From an uncultured Cellvibrio sp. (GTDB lineage: Bacteria > Pseudomonadota > Gammaproteobacteria > Pseudomonadales > Cellvibrionaceae): a stretch of 44,936 nucleotides of DNA. The DNA lies in the NCBI GenBank assembly GCA_946481735.1, contig CAMLOU010000013.1:1-44936 (forward strand), written 5' to 3'. Below, piece after piece: positions 1 to 9,307 of the stretch. The position numbers and the translations under genes are program-made. The notes beneath the pieces are model-generated. The model made no database searches, had not been told where the DNA came from, and saw nothing but the letters and a program-made list of their open reading frames with translations. The stretch's first letter is position 1; every line of letters starts with the position of its first letter.

Positions 1-90
1 CCTCGCGTATAGCGGGATTTCATTAACCCGGGAACCCTCTGATACACAATGTGGTATTTCAGATTTTTTCCCGACAGCTACAGGATTTGA

Positions 91-1002
<912 letters not shown>

Positions 1003-1072
1003 CCGCCAGTTGCACGCAAGGAGCTGCGCGTGCGATTCTGGACAACACCGCCACGGACCGAGTTAAAGACTG

Positions 1073-1666
1073 ATGAACAAAACCAGCACAAAAATTTCGC
1101 GTCGCCAGCAAATCCTGGAATCACTTGCCAAGATGCTGGAGGACAGTCCCGGTGCGCGGATTACCACCGCTGCCCTTGCGCGGGAAGTCGGCGTGTCGGA
1201 AGCAGCGCTTTATCGCCACTTCCCCAGCAAATCGAAGATGTTCGAGGGCTTGATCGAATTTATTGAAGACACGATCTTTACGCGTATTAATTTGATCCTG
1301 GCAGAAGAGCCGGCAGCGCTCAAACGCTGTGAAAATATTTTGTTTCTGGTGTTAACGTTTACTGAGCGCAATCCCGGCATCACCCGTTTATTGACCGGCG
1401 ACGCCCTGACGGGGGAAACCGAACGCCTGCGTAATCGCATTGCACAGGTGTTTGAACGTCTTGAAACACAATTGAAACAAATCCTGCGCGAGGCCGAGTT
1501 GCGTGAAGGGGTGCGGCCGAGTATACCGGTGTCTGCTGCGGCAAATTTATTGATGGCGTGTGTTGACGGTCGTATTACGCAGTTTGTACGCAGTGAATTC
1601 CGTCGTTCACCGACAGAATACTGGAATGAACAGTGGCCGTTAATTGCGCAGGGTTTTATGCGCTAA
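1073..1666 (+). CDS. slmA: Nucleoid occlusion factor SlmA (TetR family)
   Basis: SlmA binds specific chromosomal sites and blocks FtsZ assembly over the nucleoid. The 197-residue product has the TetR-type N-terminal helix-turn-helix, with the recognition region [12 protein letters not shown] at about residues 39-50, then [17 protein letters not shown]. This is nearly the same wording as recalled enterobacterial SlmA. The C-terminal [12 protein letters not shown] and [12 protein letters not shown] segments also fit SlmA rather than a generic TetR repressor. Length matches the family (about 198 residues). It follows argB and ends 8 bases before the convergent DUF4124 gene. Confidence 0.95.
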   Translation: MNKTSTKISRRQQILESLAKMLEDSPGARITTAALAREVGVSEAALYRHFPSKSKMFEGLIEFIEDTIFTRINLILAEEPAALKRCENILFLVLTFTERNPGITRLLTGDALTGETERLRNRIAQVFERLETQLKQILREAELREGVRPSIPVSAAANLLMACVDGRITQFVRSEFRRSPTEYWNEQWPLIAQGFMR

Positions 1667-1674
1667 TGAGCGTG

Positions 1675-2295
1675 CTAGTTAGTGCGGGAAATTTCTTCAA
1701 ACCGCTTCATATCCTGGTCAAATTTATCGGAGGCGGCCTGGTACTCCCGCTCCCGTTGTTTGATCTGCAGTTTAATATCGCGTTCTTCCGCTTGCAGGGT
1801 AGCAAGGTTTTTCAATAGATCTTCACCGACTGTGCGCCCGCTGCGCTCGATGCTGGCGGCTTGCTCCTGTTGCGCCACAATCTGTGCCTGCACGTTACTC
1901 AGGTTGCTGGTCAGGATACTGATATTGCCCTGCAACTCCTGGAGATTGCGCGTCTTGGCGGCTTCGATATCGGCGACGCTGCTGTAGCGACGGCGCAATA
2001 ATTTATCGGCTTTCTCTTGTTGTTTGCGCAGCTTTCGCTCTTCAGCAGCGCGCTCTGCTTCCTCGCCAGTGGGCGAGGGTTCCACAACGCGGATCACCTC
2101 GCCGTTCAGTGACACAACCTCATAACCCTTGGAAACATATTCCGGCGGAATAGTGGCATTGATAACCTTTACGCCTTCTTCATTCACGTAGCGATAATAG
2201 ACTCTGCCCGGTGCGTCAGCGGCGTAAGCGGCCGAGATGGACAGGACAGTAGCGCCTGCGAGGATGCTGATCAGTTTTATCAAGCCCTTATTCAT
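1675..2295 (-). CDS. Exported DUF4124-type coiled-coil protein
   Basis: Function is unknown. The 206-residue product begins with a clear signal peptide (KLISILAGATVLSISAAYA, cleavage probably after AYA). A DUF4124-like segment follows, with VYYRYVNEEGVKVINATIPPEY at about residues 32-53. From about residue 75 the rest is charged and heptad-like, rich in E, K, Q and R (EEAERAAEERKLRKQQEKAD and onwards), so a long periplasmic coiled coil is likely. The start lies only 19 bases after the pyrE stop, so it is probably cotranscribed with pyrE. The DUF4124 label rests on pattern memory. Confidence 0.8.
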   Translation of the reverse strand: MNKGLIKLISILAGATVLSISAAYAADAPGRVYYRYVNEEGVKVINATIPPEYVSKGYEVVSLNGEVIRVVEPSPTGEEAERAAEERKLRKQQEKADKLLRRRYSSVADIEAAKTRNLQELQGNISILTSNLSNVQAQIVAQQEQAASIERSGRTVGEDLLKNLATLQAEERDIKLQIKQREREYQAASDKFDQDMKRFEEISRTN

Positions 2296-2314
2296 CGTGT
2301 TACCCGTTTAGTGT

Positions 2315-2965
2315 TCAGGGTGCATCGACACCATAGGTGGCGCGATAACGTTTGATTTGATCGACCATATCTCCCTGACTGCCTTGCGTCTCCAGATAGT
2401 CAATAATGTGGTTCAGATTAATAATGCTCACCACAGGAATACCAAAATGCTGCTCCACTTCCTGAATGGCCGAGAGTGAGCCCTGGCCACGTTCCTGACG
2501 GTTGAGGCCGATTAACACGGCCGCCGGTTCGGCGCCGGCATTCCTGATAAGACCCATCACCTCGCGTACAGCGGTGCCGGCGGTAATGACGTCATCCACA
2601 ATCAGCACTTTGCCCTGCAATGGTGCGCCCACCAAAATGCCGCCCTCGCCGTGATCCTTTGCCTCCTTCCGGTTATAACAGTAAGGCAAATCGCGTTGAT
2701 AATGGTCTGACAAGGCAATGGCTGTGGTGGCAGCCAGCGGAATACCTTTATAAGCAGGGCCAAATACTACATCAAAGGGTATGCCGGAGGCGGTGATTGC
2801 CGCCGCATAGTAGCGTCCTAATTCCGCTAATGCATTTCCGGTCTGAAATTTGCCTGCATTAAAGAAGTATGGACTGGTTCGGCCGGATTTCAGCGTGAAT
2901 TCACCAAAGCATAGCGCCTGGTGCCTGATCGCCAGCTGAATGAAATCATGTTGGTACTTTTCCAT
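2315..2965 (-). CDS. pyrE: Orotate phosphoribosyltransferase
   Basis: PyrE joins orotate to PRPP to give orotidine 5'-phosphate in pyrimidine synthesis. The 216-residue protein has the family's [16 protein letters not shown]-terminal motif, an [12 protein letters not shown] catalytic loop at about residues 98-109 and the PRPP-binding [13 protein letters not shown] motif at about 120-132. An AGGA lies upstream of the ATG. It is divergent from crc, as in Pseudomonas, where the two genes are neighbours. The DUF4124 gene follows immediately on the same strand. Confidence 0.97.
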   Translation of the reverse strand: MEKYQHDFIQLAIRHQALCFGEFTLKSGRTSPYFFNAGKFQTGNALAELGRYYAAAITASGIPFDVVFGPAYKGIPLAATTAIALSDHYQRDLPYCYNRKEAKDHGEGGILVGAPLQGKVLIVDDVITAGTAVREVMGLIRNAGAEPAAVLIGLNRQERGQGSLSAIQEVEQHFGIPVVSIINLNHIIDYLETQGSQGDMVDQIKRYRATYGVDAP

Positions 2966-3175
2966 GCAAAATTCCTGTGTATGATCTAACTTCTTATAGG
3001 TCTAACAATAATAACCGGATGGATTAGCTACTGAACTTAATCCTGACTGTAGCTTCTATCAAATCGACAGCGAAAATGTGAAAAAAAGTATCAAACACTG
3101 CCACGCCCGGTCATTGCGGTAACACAATTCTATAAAGCTCGGGTATCATACACAGTCCGTAATCAAGGGGCTAAC

Positions 3176-3955
3176 ATGAGAGTTATCAGTCTTAGCGTCG
3201 ATGGTATTTTTCAAGCGGCGCAACGCGGCCTGTACGATTGGCTGGCAAACCAGGATGCAGATTTGATCTGCTTGCAAGATTTACGCGCATTGGAATATGA
3301 GTTGGATAAGCCCAACTTCCAGCTCGATGGTTATTTTGCTTACTTCTTTGACTCAGGCACCAAGCACTACAACGGTGTGGCGATTTACACCCGCGTGCAA
3401 CCCAAGGCACTGATTTATGGCTTGGGTTTTTCGTCTGGCGTCGATATGGAAGGTCGCTATCTACAGGTTGATTACGAACACCTGAGCGTTGGCTCCCTGC
3501 TTGCGCCCAGCGCAACCTCTGAGCTGGAGTCCCAGGAAGTCAAGATCAAATTCTTTGATGACTTCCAGGCCCATCTCGACAAGATCACCCGCAAGCGTCG
3601 CGAATACATCTTCTGCGGCAATTGGGCGATGGCGCATACGGCTCGGGATGTCACCAATAGTAGCGAGAACCAGCACAATTCCGGTTTCCTGCCCCATGAG
3701 CGCCAGTGGTTAAGCCAGTTGTTTAACCAATTGGGCTATGTGGATGCCTTCCGTCGCGCCAATCGCGATCCGGATGAGTACAGCTGGTGGCCCAGCGGCA
3801 CGATTGATGAAGGTGAAGGCTGGCGGACGGACTTTCAGGTTGTCTCCAACAGCATCGGCCCGAAGGTGGAATACGCGACTATCTACAAGATACAGCAGTT
3901 TTCCAGTCACCTGCCCGTGATCATTGATTACGACATCGAATTGGAACAGCTCTAG
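3176..3955 (+). CDS. crc: Catabolite repression control protein Crc
   Basis: Crc works with Hfq to repress translation of catabolic mRNAs during growth on preferred carbon sources in pseudomonads. The 259-residue protein has the exonuclease III-like fold but diverges at the nuclease active site. The ExoIII catalytic Glu segment (LQET) reads CLQDLRA near residue 34, the GDxN segment reads CGNWAMA, and the terminal SDH reads SSH. The RKRREYIFCGN stretch and YSWWP are typical of Crc, and the neighbour pyrE supports the call. An inactive or altered ExoIII paralogue is the alternative. Confidence 0.9.
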   Translation: MRVISLSVDGIFQAAQRGLYDWLANQDADLICLQDLRALEYELDKPNFQLDGYFAYFFDSGTKHYNGVAIYTRVQPKALIYGLGFSSGVDMEGRYLQVDYEHLSVGSLLAPSATSELESQEVKIKFFDDFQAHLDKITRKRREYIFCGNWAMAHTARDVTNSSENQHNSGFLPHERQWLSQLFNQLGYVDAFRRANRDPDEYSWWPSGTIDEGEGWRTDFQVVSNSIGPKVEYATIYKIQQFSSHLPVIIDYDIELEQL

Positions 3956-4001
3956 AGAACTGCTGAATGCCCAGGTGCAGGACCAGCTGCACCTGACGGC
4001 T

Positions 4002-4724
4002 TTATTCCGCCAATAACGCCTGCTTTTGCAATTGATGTAATTGTGCAATTCCCTGTTTGGCGAGTCCCAACATAGCGGCAAATTCAGTTTCACTGAACGG
4101 TTCTGCTTCCGCCGTGCCCTGGATTTCGATGATGCCGCCATCGTCGCCCATGACCACGTTCATATCCGTATCCGCTGAAGAATCTTCCGGATAATCCAGA
4201 TCCAATACCGGCTGACCGCCGTAAATACCGACAGACACAGATGCAATGGCTCGCTTAAGCGGTTCGCCCTTGACCTGATTCTGGCTTTTGAGAAACGCGA
4301 CGGCATCGGCGAGCGCCACCCAGGCGCCGGTGATAGACGCGGTGCGGGTACCGCCGTCGGCCTGGATAACATCGCAGTCAACGTGAATCGTGTTTTCGCC
4401 GATGGCCAACAAATCCACGGCTGCGCGTAAGGAGCGACCGATGAGCCGCTGGATTTCCACGGTACGGCCGGTCTGTTTGCCCCGCGCGGCTTCGCGGTCC
4501 ATGCGTGTACCGGTCGAACGCGGCAGCATGCCGTATTCCGCCGTCAGCCAACCCTGCCCTTGACCGCGCAGGAAACTGGGCACCCCAGGTTGTACGCTGG
4601 CAGTACAAATCACCTTGGTATCGCCAAATTCGACCAACACCGAGCCTTCGGCATGTTTGGTGTAGTGGCGGGTGAGACGGATGTCGCGAAGTTGATCGGC
4701 CTGGCGGCCACTGGGGCGTTGCAT
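4002..4724 (-). CDS. rph: Ribonuclease PH
   Basis: RNase PH is a phosphate-dependent 3'-5' exonuclease that trims tRNA 3' ends. I start it at the ATG at 4724, giving 240 residues beginning MQRPSGR. This matches the family's start and length, and AAGGA lies about 9 bases upstream. The upstream in-frame ATG at 4787 would add 21 unfamiliar residues. [19 protein letters not shown] (phosphate and RNA binding) and [16 protein letters not shown] are intact. The gene is divergent from yicC, the same arrangement as in Pseudomonas. Confidence 0.96.
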   Translation of the reverse strand: MQRPSGRQADQLRDIRLTRHYTKHAEGSVLVEFGDTKVICTASVQPGVPSFLRGQGQGWLTAEYGMLPRSTGTRMDREAARGKQTGRTVEIQRLIGRSLRAAVDLLAIGENTIHVDCDVIQADGGTRTASITGAWVALADAVAFLKSQNQVKGEPLKRAIASVSVGIYGGQPVLDLDYPEDSSADTDMNVVMGDDGGIIEIQGTAEAEPFSETEFAAMLGLAKQGIAQLHQLQKQALLAE

Positions 4725-4891
4725 AACGTGATCCTTTAACTGAAGCGGAATGGAGAAAGCGGGCGGCGCAGGTGACTGTGATACCATCCGCTCCTTTGAG
4801 CAGTGGACACCGTACTGGCCAAAGGACGAACTCTACCAGCTCTTGTCCATCGCGGTAACAACACACGTCTTAGATTAGGAGAATAGCGCCC

Positions 4892-5761
4892 ATGCCACGC
4901 AGTATGACTGGATTTGCCCGCCGCGAAGCCAAACTTCCCTGGGGCACCGTGATCTGGGAGATCCGCAGTGTCAATCACCGCTACCTGGAGCCGAGTTTCC
5001 GCCTCCCGGAAGATTTCCGCGAGATTGAGCCGGGCCTGCGCGAATTGATCCGCAAGGCATTGCAGCGCGGCAAAGTAGAAGCGGCGCTTAGTATCCAATG
5101 GGAGCAGGAAGGTGAAGCGGAGCTGGGTATCAACCTGGGCCGGGTCAGCCAATTGGCCAGAGCGGCGCAGCAAATCACGGAACAGCTCGGTGAGCTCGCC
5201 GCGCCGGTAAACACTCTGGATATCCTCAAATGGCCAGGCGTCATGCAGAAACAGGAGATGGACCGCGAAGCAATGCAGCAGGCAGTGCTCAGTGTGTTCG
5301 ACGAAGCGCTGAAACAACTGATTGAACATCGCGCGCGCGAAGGCGCAGAGCTGGAACAATTTATCCTGCAACGCCTGGATGCCGTATCCGCACAAGTGGT
5401 GGCTGTGCGCGCCCGCCTGCCGGAAATCCTGCAAAGCCAGCGCGACAAGTTGCAAACCAAGATCGCCAGCCTGCAAGTGGAACTGGACCCCGAACGCCTT
5501 GAACAGGAAATCGCCCTGCTCGCGCAAAAAGCTGATGTCGACGAAGAGCTGGACCGCCTCGACACCCACGTTATCGAAGTCAAACGCAGCCTCAAACAAA
5601 CCGATTCCCTCGGCCGCCGGCTGGATTTCCTGATGCAGGAACTCAACCGCGAAGCTAACACCCTCTCATCAAAATCCATTGTTAGTGAAACGACCCAGGC
5701 TGCGGTGGAGTTGAAGGTGTTGATCGAGCAGATGCGGGAGCAGGTGCAGAATATTGAGTAG
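4892..5761 (+). CDS. yicC: YicC family endoribonuclease
   Basis: YicC-type proteins are endoribonucleases implicated in RNA turnover. The 289-residue product opens with MPRSMTGFARRE, the family hallmark, followed by the EIRSVNHRYLE segment. It ends with the DUF1732 region (QKADVDEELDRLDTHV at about residues 212-227, then RRLDFLMQELNREANTLSSK). The middle third is long-helical. The predicted start has GGAG about 12 bases upstream. It is divergent from rph; gmk is 2.5 kb downstream rather than adjacent. Confidence 0.94.
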   Translation: MPRSMTGFARREAKLPWGTVIWEIRSVNHRYLEPSFRLPEDFREIEPGLRELIRKALQRGKVEAALSIQWEQEGEAELGINLGRVSQLARAAQQITEQLGELAAPVNTLDILKWPGVMQKQEMDREAMQQAVLSVFDEALKQLIEHRAREGAELEQFILQRLDAVSAQVVAVRARLPEILQSQRDKLQTKIASLQVELDPERLEQEIALLAQKADVDEELDRLDTHVIEVKRSLKQTDSLGRRLDFLMQELNREANTLSSKSIVSETTQAAVELKVLIEQMREQVQNIE

Positions 5762-5842
5762 TATTATCCGTGGTGTAATTCGAATCCGCAGCGTTTGTTC
5801 ATTTGCTGTTGTATAAATGAGGATCACAGGCAGGGGTAAATT

Positions 5843-6670
5843 GTGCTCGTCTATCTGCTGTTTACTACTGCCGCGCTGATCATCGCGCTGTTAATCATCA
5901 CCCCCATTTGGCGTTTGCACCGCCGCCGTAAACTGGCGGCCAAACCTTTTCCTGAATCCTGGCATCAACTGCTTGAACAACGCTGGCGATTATATTCCCG
6001 CCTGCCGGGCCAGGTGCGCGATCATCTGCAACAGCAACTGCTGGTGATGATGGCGGAAACCGAGTTTTATGGCTGCAACGATCTCATCGTCACCGAGGAG
6101 ATGCGCGTGCTGGTGCTGGCGCAGGCGAGTTTGCTGTATGGCAATATCATCTACGATCACGAAATCGATTTCCCTTGTGTCTTGCTTTACCCGGACGCGT
6201 TCGTCCGCGCGGGGGCGGTGCAGGACGAGCTGGGGCTGGTTGCCGAAGGGCGTCACATACTGCTGGGCGAATCCTGGGAACAGGGTAAGGTGATTTTATC
6301 CTGGGCCGATATTGAGCAGAATCTGGCGCAAGTCGATAGTCATCATAATCTGGTGGTCCACGAGTATGCGCATCAGGTGGATGGCTTCGATGGTGTGATG
6401 AATGGTACTCCGCCATTGGCGGGTCGCGCCGAGTTCACGACCTGGCCGAGGGTGATGCAATCTGCTTATGATGATCTTTGTCAGCGCATTGATGATGGTG
6501 ATGAATCATTTGATGCTTACGCCACCACGAATCCCGCGGAATTTTTTGCTGTCGTCAGTGAGTATTTCTTTATCCAGCCGCGTCGGCTAAACGAAGATTA
6601 TCCGGAGGTATACCGTCTGTTGGCAGCTTTTTATCGCCGGGAGCCGCTCGCCTGGCACCGCGATGAGTGA
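5843..6670 (+). CDS. mtfA: MtfA-type zinc peptidase (Mlc titration factor family)
   Basis: MtfA of enterobacteria is a zinc aminopeptidase that binds the glucose repressor Mlc. This 275-residue protein carries the HEYAH zinc motif at residues 173-177 inside VVHEYAHQVDG, and an NPAEFFAVVSEYFF helix that probably supplies the third ligand. Unlike E. coli MtfA it starts with a hydrophobic helix (about residues 3-24), so it may be membrane-anchored. The start is GTG. Whether an Mlc partner exists here cannot be told from the window, so the physiological role is open. Confidence 0.9.
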   Translation: MLVYLLFTTAALIIALLIITPIWRLHRRRKLAAKPFPESWHQLLEQRWRLYSRLPGQVRDHLQQQLLVMMAETEFYGCNDLIVTEEMRVLVLAQASLLYGNIIYDHEIDFPCVLLYPDAFVRAGAVQDELGLVAEGRHILLGESWEQGKVILSWADIEQNLAQVDSHHNLVVHEYAHQVDGFDGVMNGTPPLAGRAEFTTWPRVMQSAYDDLCQRIDDGDESFDAYATTNPAEFFAVVSEYFFIQPRRLNEDYPEVYRLLAAFYRREPLAWHRDE

Positions 6671-6774
6671 TCCCGCCGGGAGCAACAGCACCCGTATTCC
6701 CACGAACTTTTCCCGCCCACACAACTCACAACGCCATCTTTTGTAAGTCCATATTGTGAACTAAGGAATCGTTT

Positions 6775-7767
6775 ATGAAGGTCTGGCTTTCCATCGCATT
6801 ATTGTTCATGTCCGCCTATTCCACCGCCGCCGACACGCCGCATTACGGCCCTCGTCTCGAAGGCTTCGACTACCCCTATCCGACCAAAACCTTCACTGTC
6901 ACCTCCCAGCAGCAGGCACTGGAGATGGTGTATATGGATGTTCAGCCCGAAGAGGCAAACGGGCGCACGGTGGTGCTGATGCACGGCAAGAATTTTTGTG
7001 CAGCGACCTGGGAGGGCACCATCAAGGTGTTGGTCGACCAAGGTTATCGGGTGATTGCGCCAGACCAGATCGGCTTCTGTAAATCATCCAAACCAACGCA
7101 GTATCAATTCAGTTTTCAGCAACTGGCGAGCAATACCCGAGCGCTACTTGATGCCATCGACGTGAAGAAAGTGACCGTCATGGGCCATTCCATGGGTGGC
7201 ATGTTGGCCACACGGTTTGCGTTGATGTACCCCGGTCAAACGGAGCAACTGGTGATGGTCAATCCGATTGGCCTGGAAGACTGGAAAGCCCTGGGCGTGC
7301 CTTATCGCACGGTGGATGAATGGTATGCGCGGGACCTGAAAACCTCCGCTGAGGGTATCCGTAAGTACCAACTCAATACCTACTATGCCGGTGAATGGCG
7401 CCCCGAATTTGATCGTTGGGTAGACATGCAGGCGGGTATGTTTCGCGGTGAGGGACGTGAGCAGGTAGCCTGGAGTTCAGCCCTGACAGCGGACATGATC
7501 ATGTCGCAGCCGGTCGTCTACGAATTTCCATTATTGAAGGTGCCGGTGTTACTGCTGATCGGCGAACTGGACAACACGGCGCTGGGCAAAGATGCAGCAC
7601 CGCCAGCGTTGCAGAAAAAACTGGGCAATTACAAAAAGCTGGGTCGAGAGATCGCGGCACAGATTCCCAACGCCAAACTGGTGAGTTTTCCTGACTTGGG
7701 TCACTCACCGCAGATTCAGGCTCCGGCGCGGTTTCACAAAGCGCTCTTGACCGGGCTCTTGCATTGA
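6775..7767 (+). CDS. Exported alpha/beta hydrolase
   Basis: This 330-residue hydrolase has a signal peptide (MKVWLSIALLFMSAYSTAA) and is probably periplasmic or secreted. It shows the alpha/beta hydrolase landmarks: the oxyanion loop MHGKNF near residue 69, the nucleophile elbow GHSMGG with Ser139, the acid segment GELDNT and the catalytic His in DLGHSP near the C-terminus. An AAGGAATC ribosome binding site precedes the ATG. The substrate is unknown; esterase or C-C hydrolase activity are both possible. Confidence 0.88.
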   Translation: MKVWLSIALLFMSAYSTAADTPHYGPRLEGFDYPYPTKTFTVTSQQQALEMVYMDVQPEEANGRTVVLMHGKNFCAATWEGTIKVLVDQGYRVIAPDQIGFCKSSKPTQYQFSFQQLASNTRALLDAIDVKKVTVMGHSMGGMLATRFALMYPGQTEQLVMVNPIGLEDWKALGVPYRTVDEWYARDLKTSAEGIRKYQLNTYYAGEWRPEFDRWVDMQAGMFRGEGREQVAWSSALTADMIMSQPVVYEFPLLKVPVLLLIGELDNTALGKDAAPPALQKKLGNYKKLGREIAAQIPNAKLVSFPDLGHSPQIQAPARFHKALLTGLLH

Positions 7768-7778
7768 TAGGGTGAAGA

Positions 7779-7997
7779 TCAGGGTTTGTTCTCATCGCTG
7801 GTGATTTGCACCAGCGTGGCCAGGCCCTCATGGCGCAGTTTATTCATCAGTTTTGCCAGTTGGTCCACCTCGGCCGCATCCAGTTGTTCGCCGTGGACAA
7901 ACGACAAGCGTCCTTTGGTCACCAGCTCCCGCACGTAGGTGGGCCGGACGCGCAGGCGTTCAGCGGCTTGGGTAATGGACAGCAATTGTTGCAACAT
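7779..7997 (-). CDS. Small MerR/excisionase-like HTH protein
   Basis: A short reading frame encodes about 72 residues beginning MLQQLLSITQAAERL. The N-terminal half (SITQAAERLRVRPTYVRELV) resembles a winged helix-turn-helix of the MerR/excisionase type, followed by GRLSF and a helix with D and E residues. A longer in-frame start at 8186 exists, but its extra 63 residues look non-coding. The gene converges on the hydrolase gene, with stops 11 bases apart. No integrase or other phage gene is nearby, so excisionase describes the fold only. The true start is uncertain. Confidence 0.6.
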   Translation of the reverse strand: MLQQLLSITQAAERLRVRPTYVRELVTKGRLSFVHGEQLDAAEVDQLAKLMNKLRHEGLATLVQITSDENKP

Positions 7998-8135
7998 AAC
8001 CGGAATCAGGTAATAAAAGATGGAGAAGGCGCAGTCGGCCTGCGCGGAAATGCCTGCATCACTATGCCACACTTTCCCGCTGATTACTCGCCATGAACGG
8101 CGCCAGCCAAGGAGAATCCCCTGACCCTCCGCTGA

Positions 8136-8837
<702 letters not shown>

Positions 8838-8991
8838 TTGGCGGGTTTAGGTGGGCGAGCTCACAGAGGTGAGCATTTTGTGGGCGATTCCCCGGTCAGG
8901 CGACTGGCGGCCAGTCCCCATCTCACGCATAATAGACACCCTTGAAAAGCAGCATTCCGGCTGCATTACCTCATTCAGGCACGGAAATTTT

Positions 8992-9243
8992 ATGGCACGC
9001 ATTACTGTTGAAGATTGTTTGAATCACGTTGATAACCGTTTTGAGTTGGTCATGGTAGGCAGCAAACGCGCCCGTCAACTCGCCATCGGTGGTAAAGACC
9101 CTCACGTCCCCGCCGAAAATGACAAACCCACGGTAATCGCCCTGCGCGAAATCGAAGAAGGCTTTGTCGATGCGAGCATCCTCCTCGAAAAAGACGTGGC
9201 GCCTGCGCCAAAACCCGAGCGCAACTACGAACAGGAAATGTAA
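8992..9243 (+). CDS. rpoZ: RNA polymerase omega subunit
   Basis: Omega helps assemble RNA polymerase and contributes to ppGpp binding. I start it at the ATG at 8992 (83 residues, [19 protein letters not shown]), which is the universal omega start. A longer in-frame extension back to 8851 looks like intergenic sequence. The conserved [12 protein letters not shown] and [15 protein letters not shown] segments are intact, and the tail is variable and acidic. It lies between gmk and spoT, the standard gammaproteobacterial order. Confidence 0.96.
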   Translation: MARITVEDCLNHVDNRFELVMVGSKRARQLAIGGKDPHVPAENDKPTVIALREIEEGFVDASILLEKDVAPAPKPERNYEQEM

Positions 9244-9307
9244 GCCGAGGTAAATCATCCCCCAGCCGTTGCCAACGCAGCGGCTTTTCAGTCTCTGGAG
9301 AACGGCG

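Noticed and set aside
4736..5599. Minus-strand open frame opposite yicC
   Set aside because: yicC is a clear conserved family; the opposite frame lacks motifs and also overlaps the rph leader.
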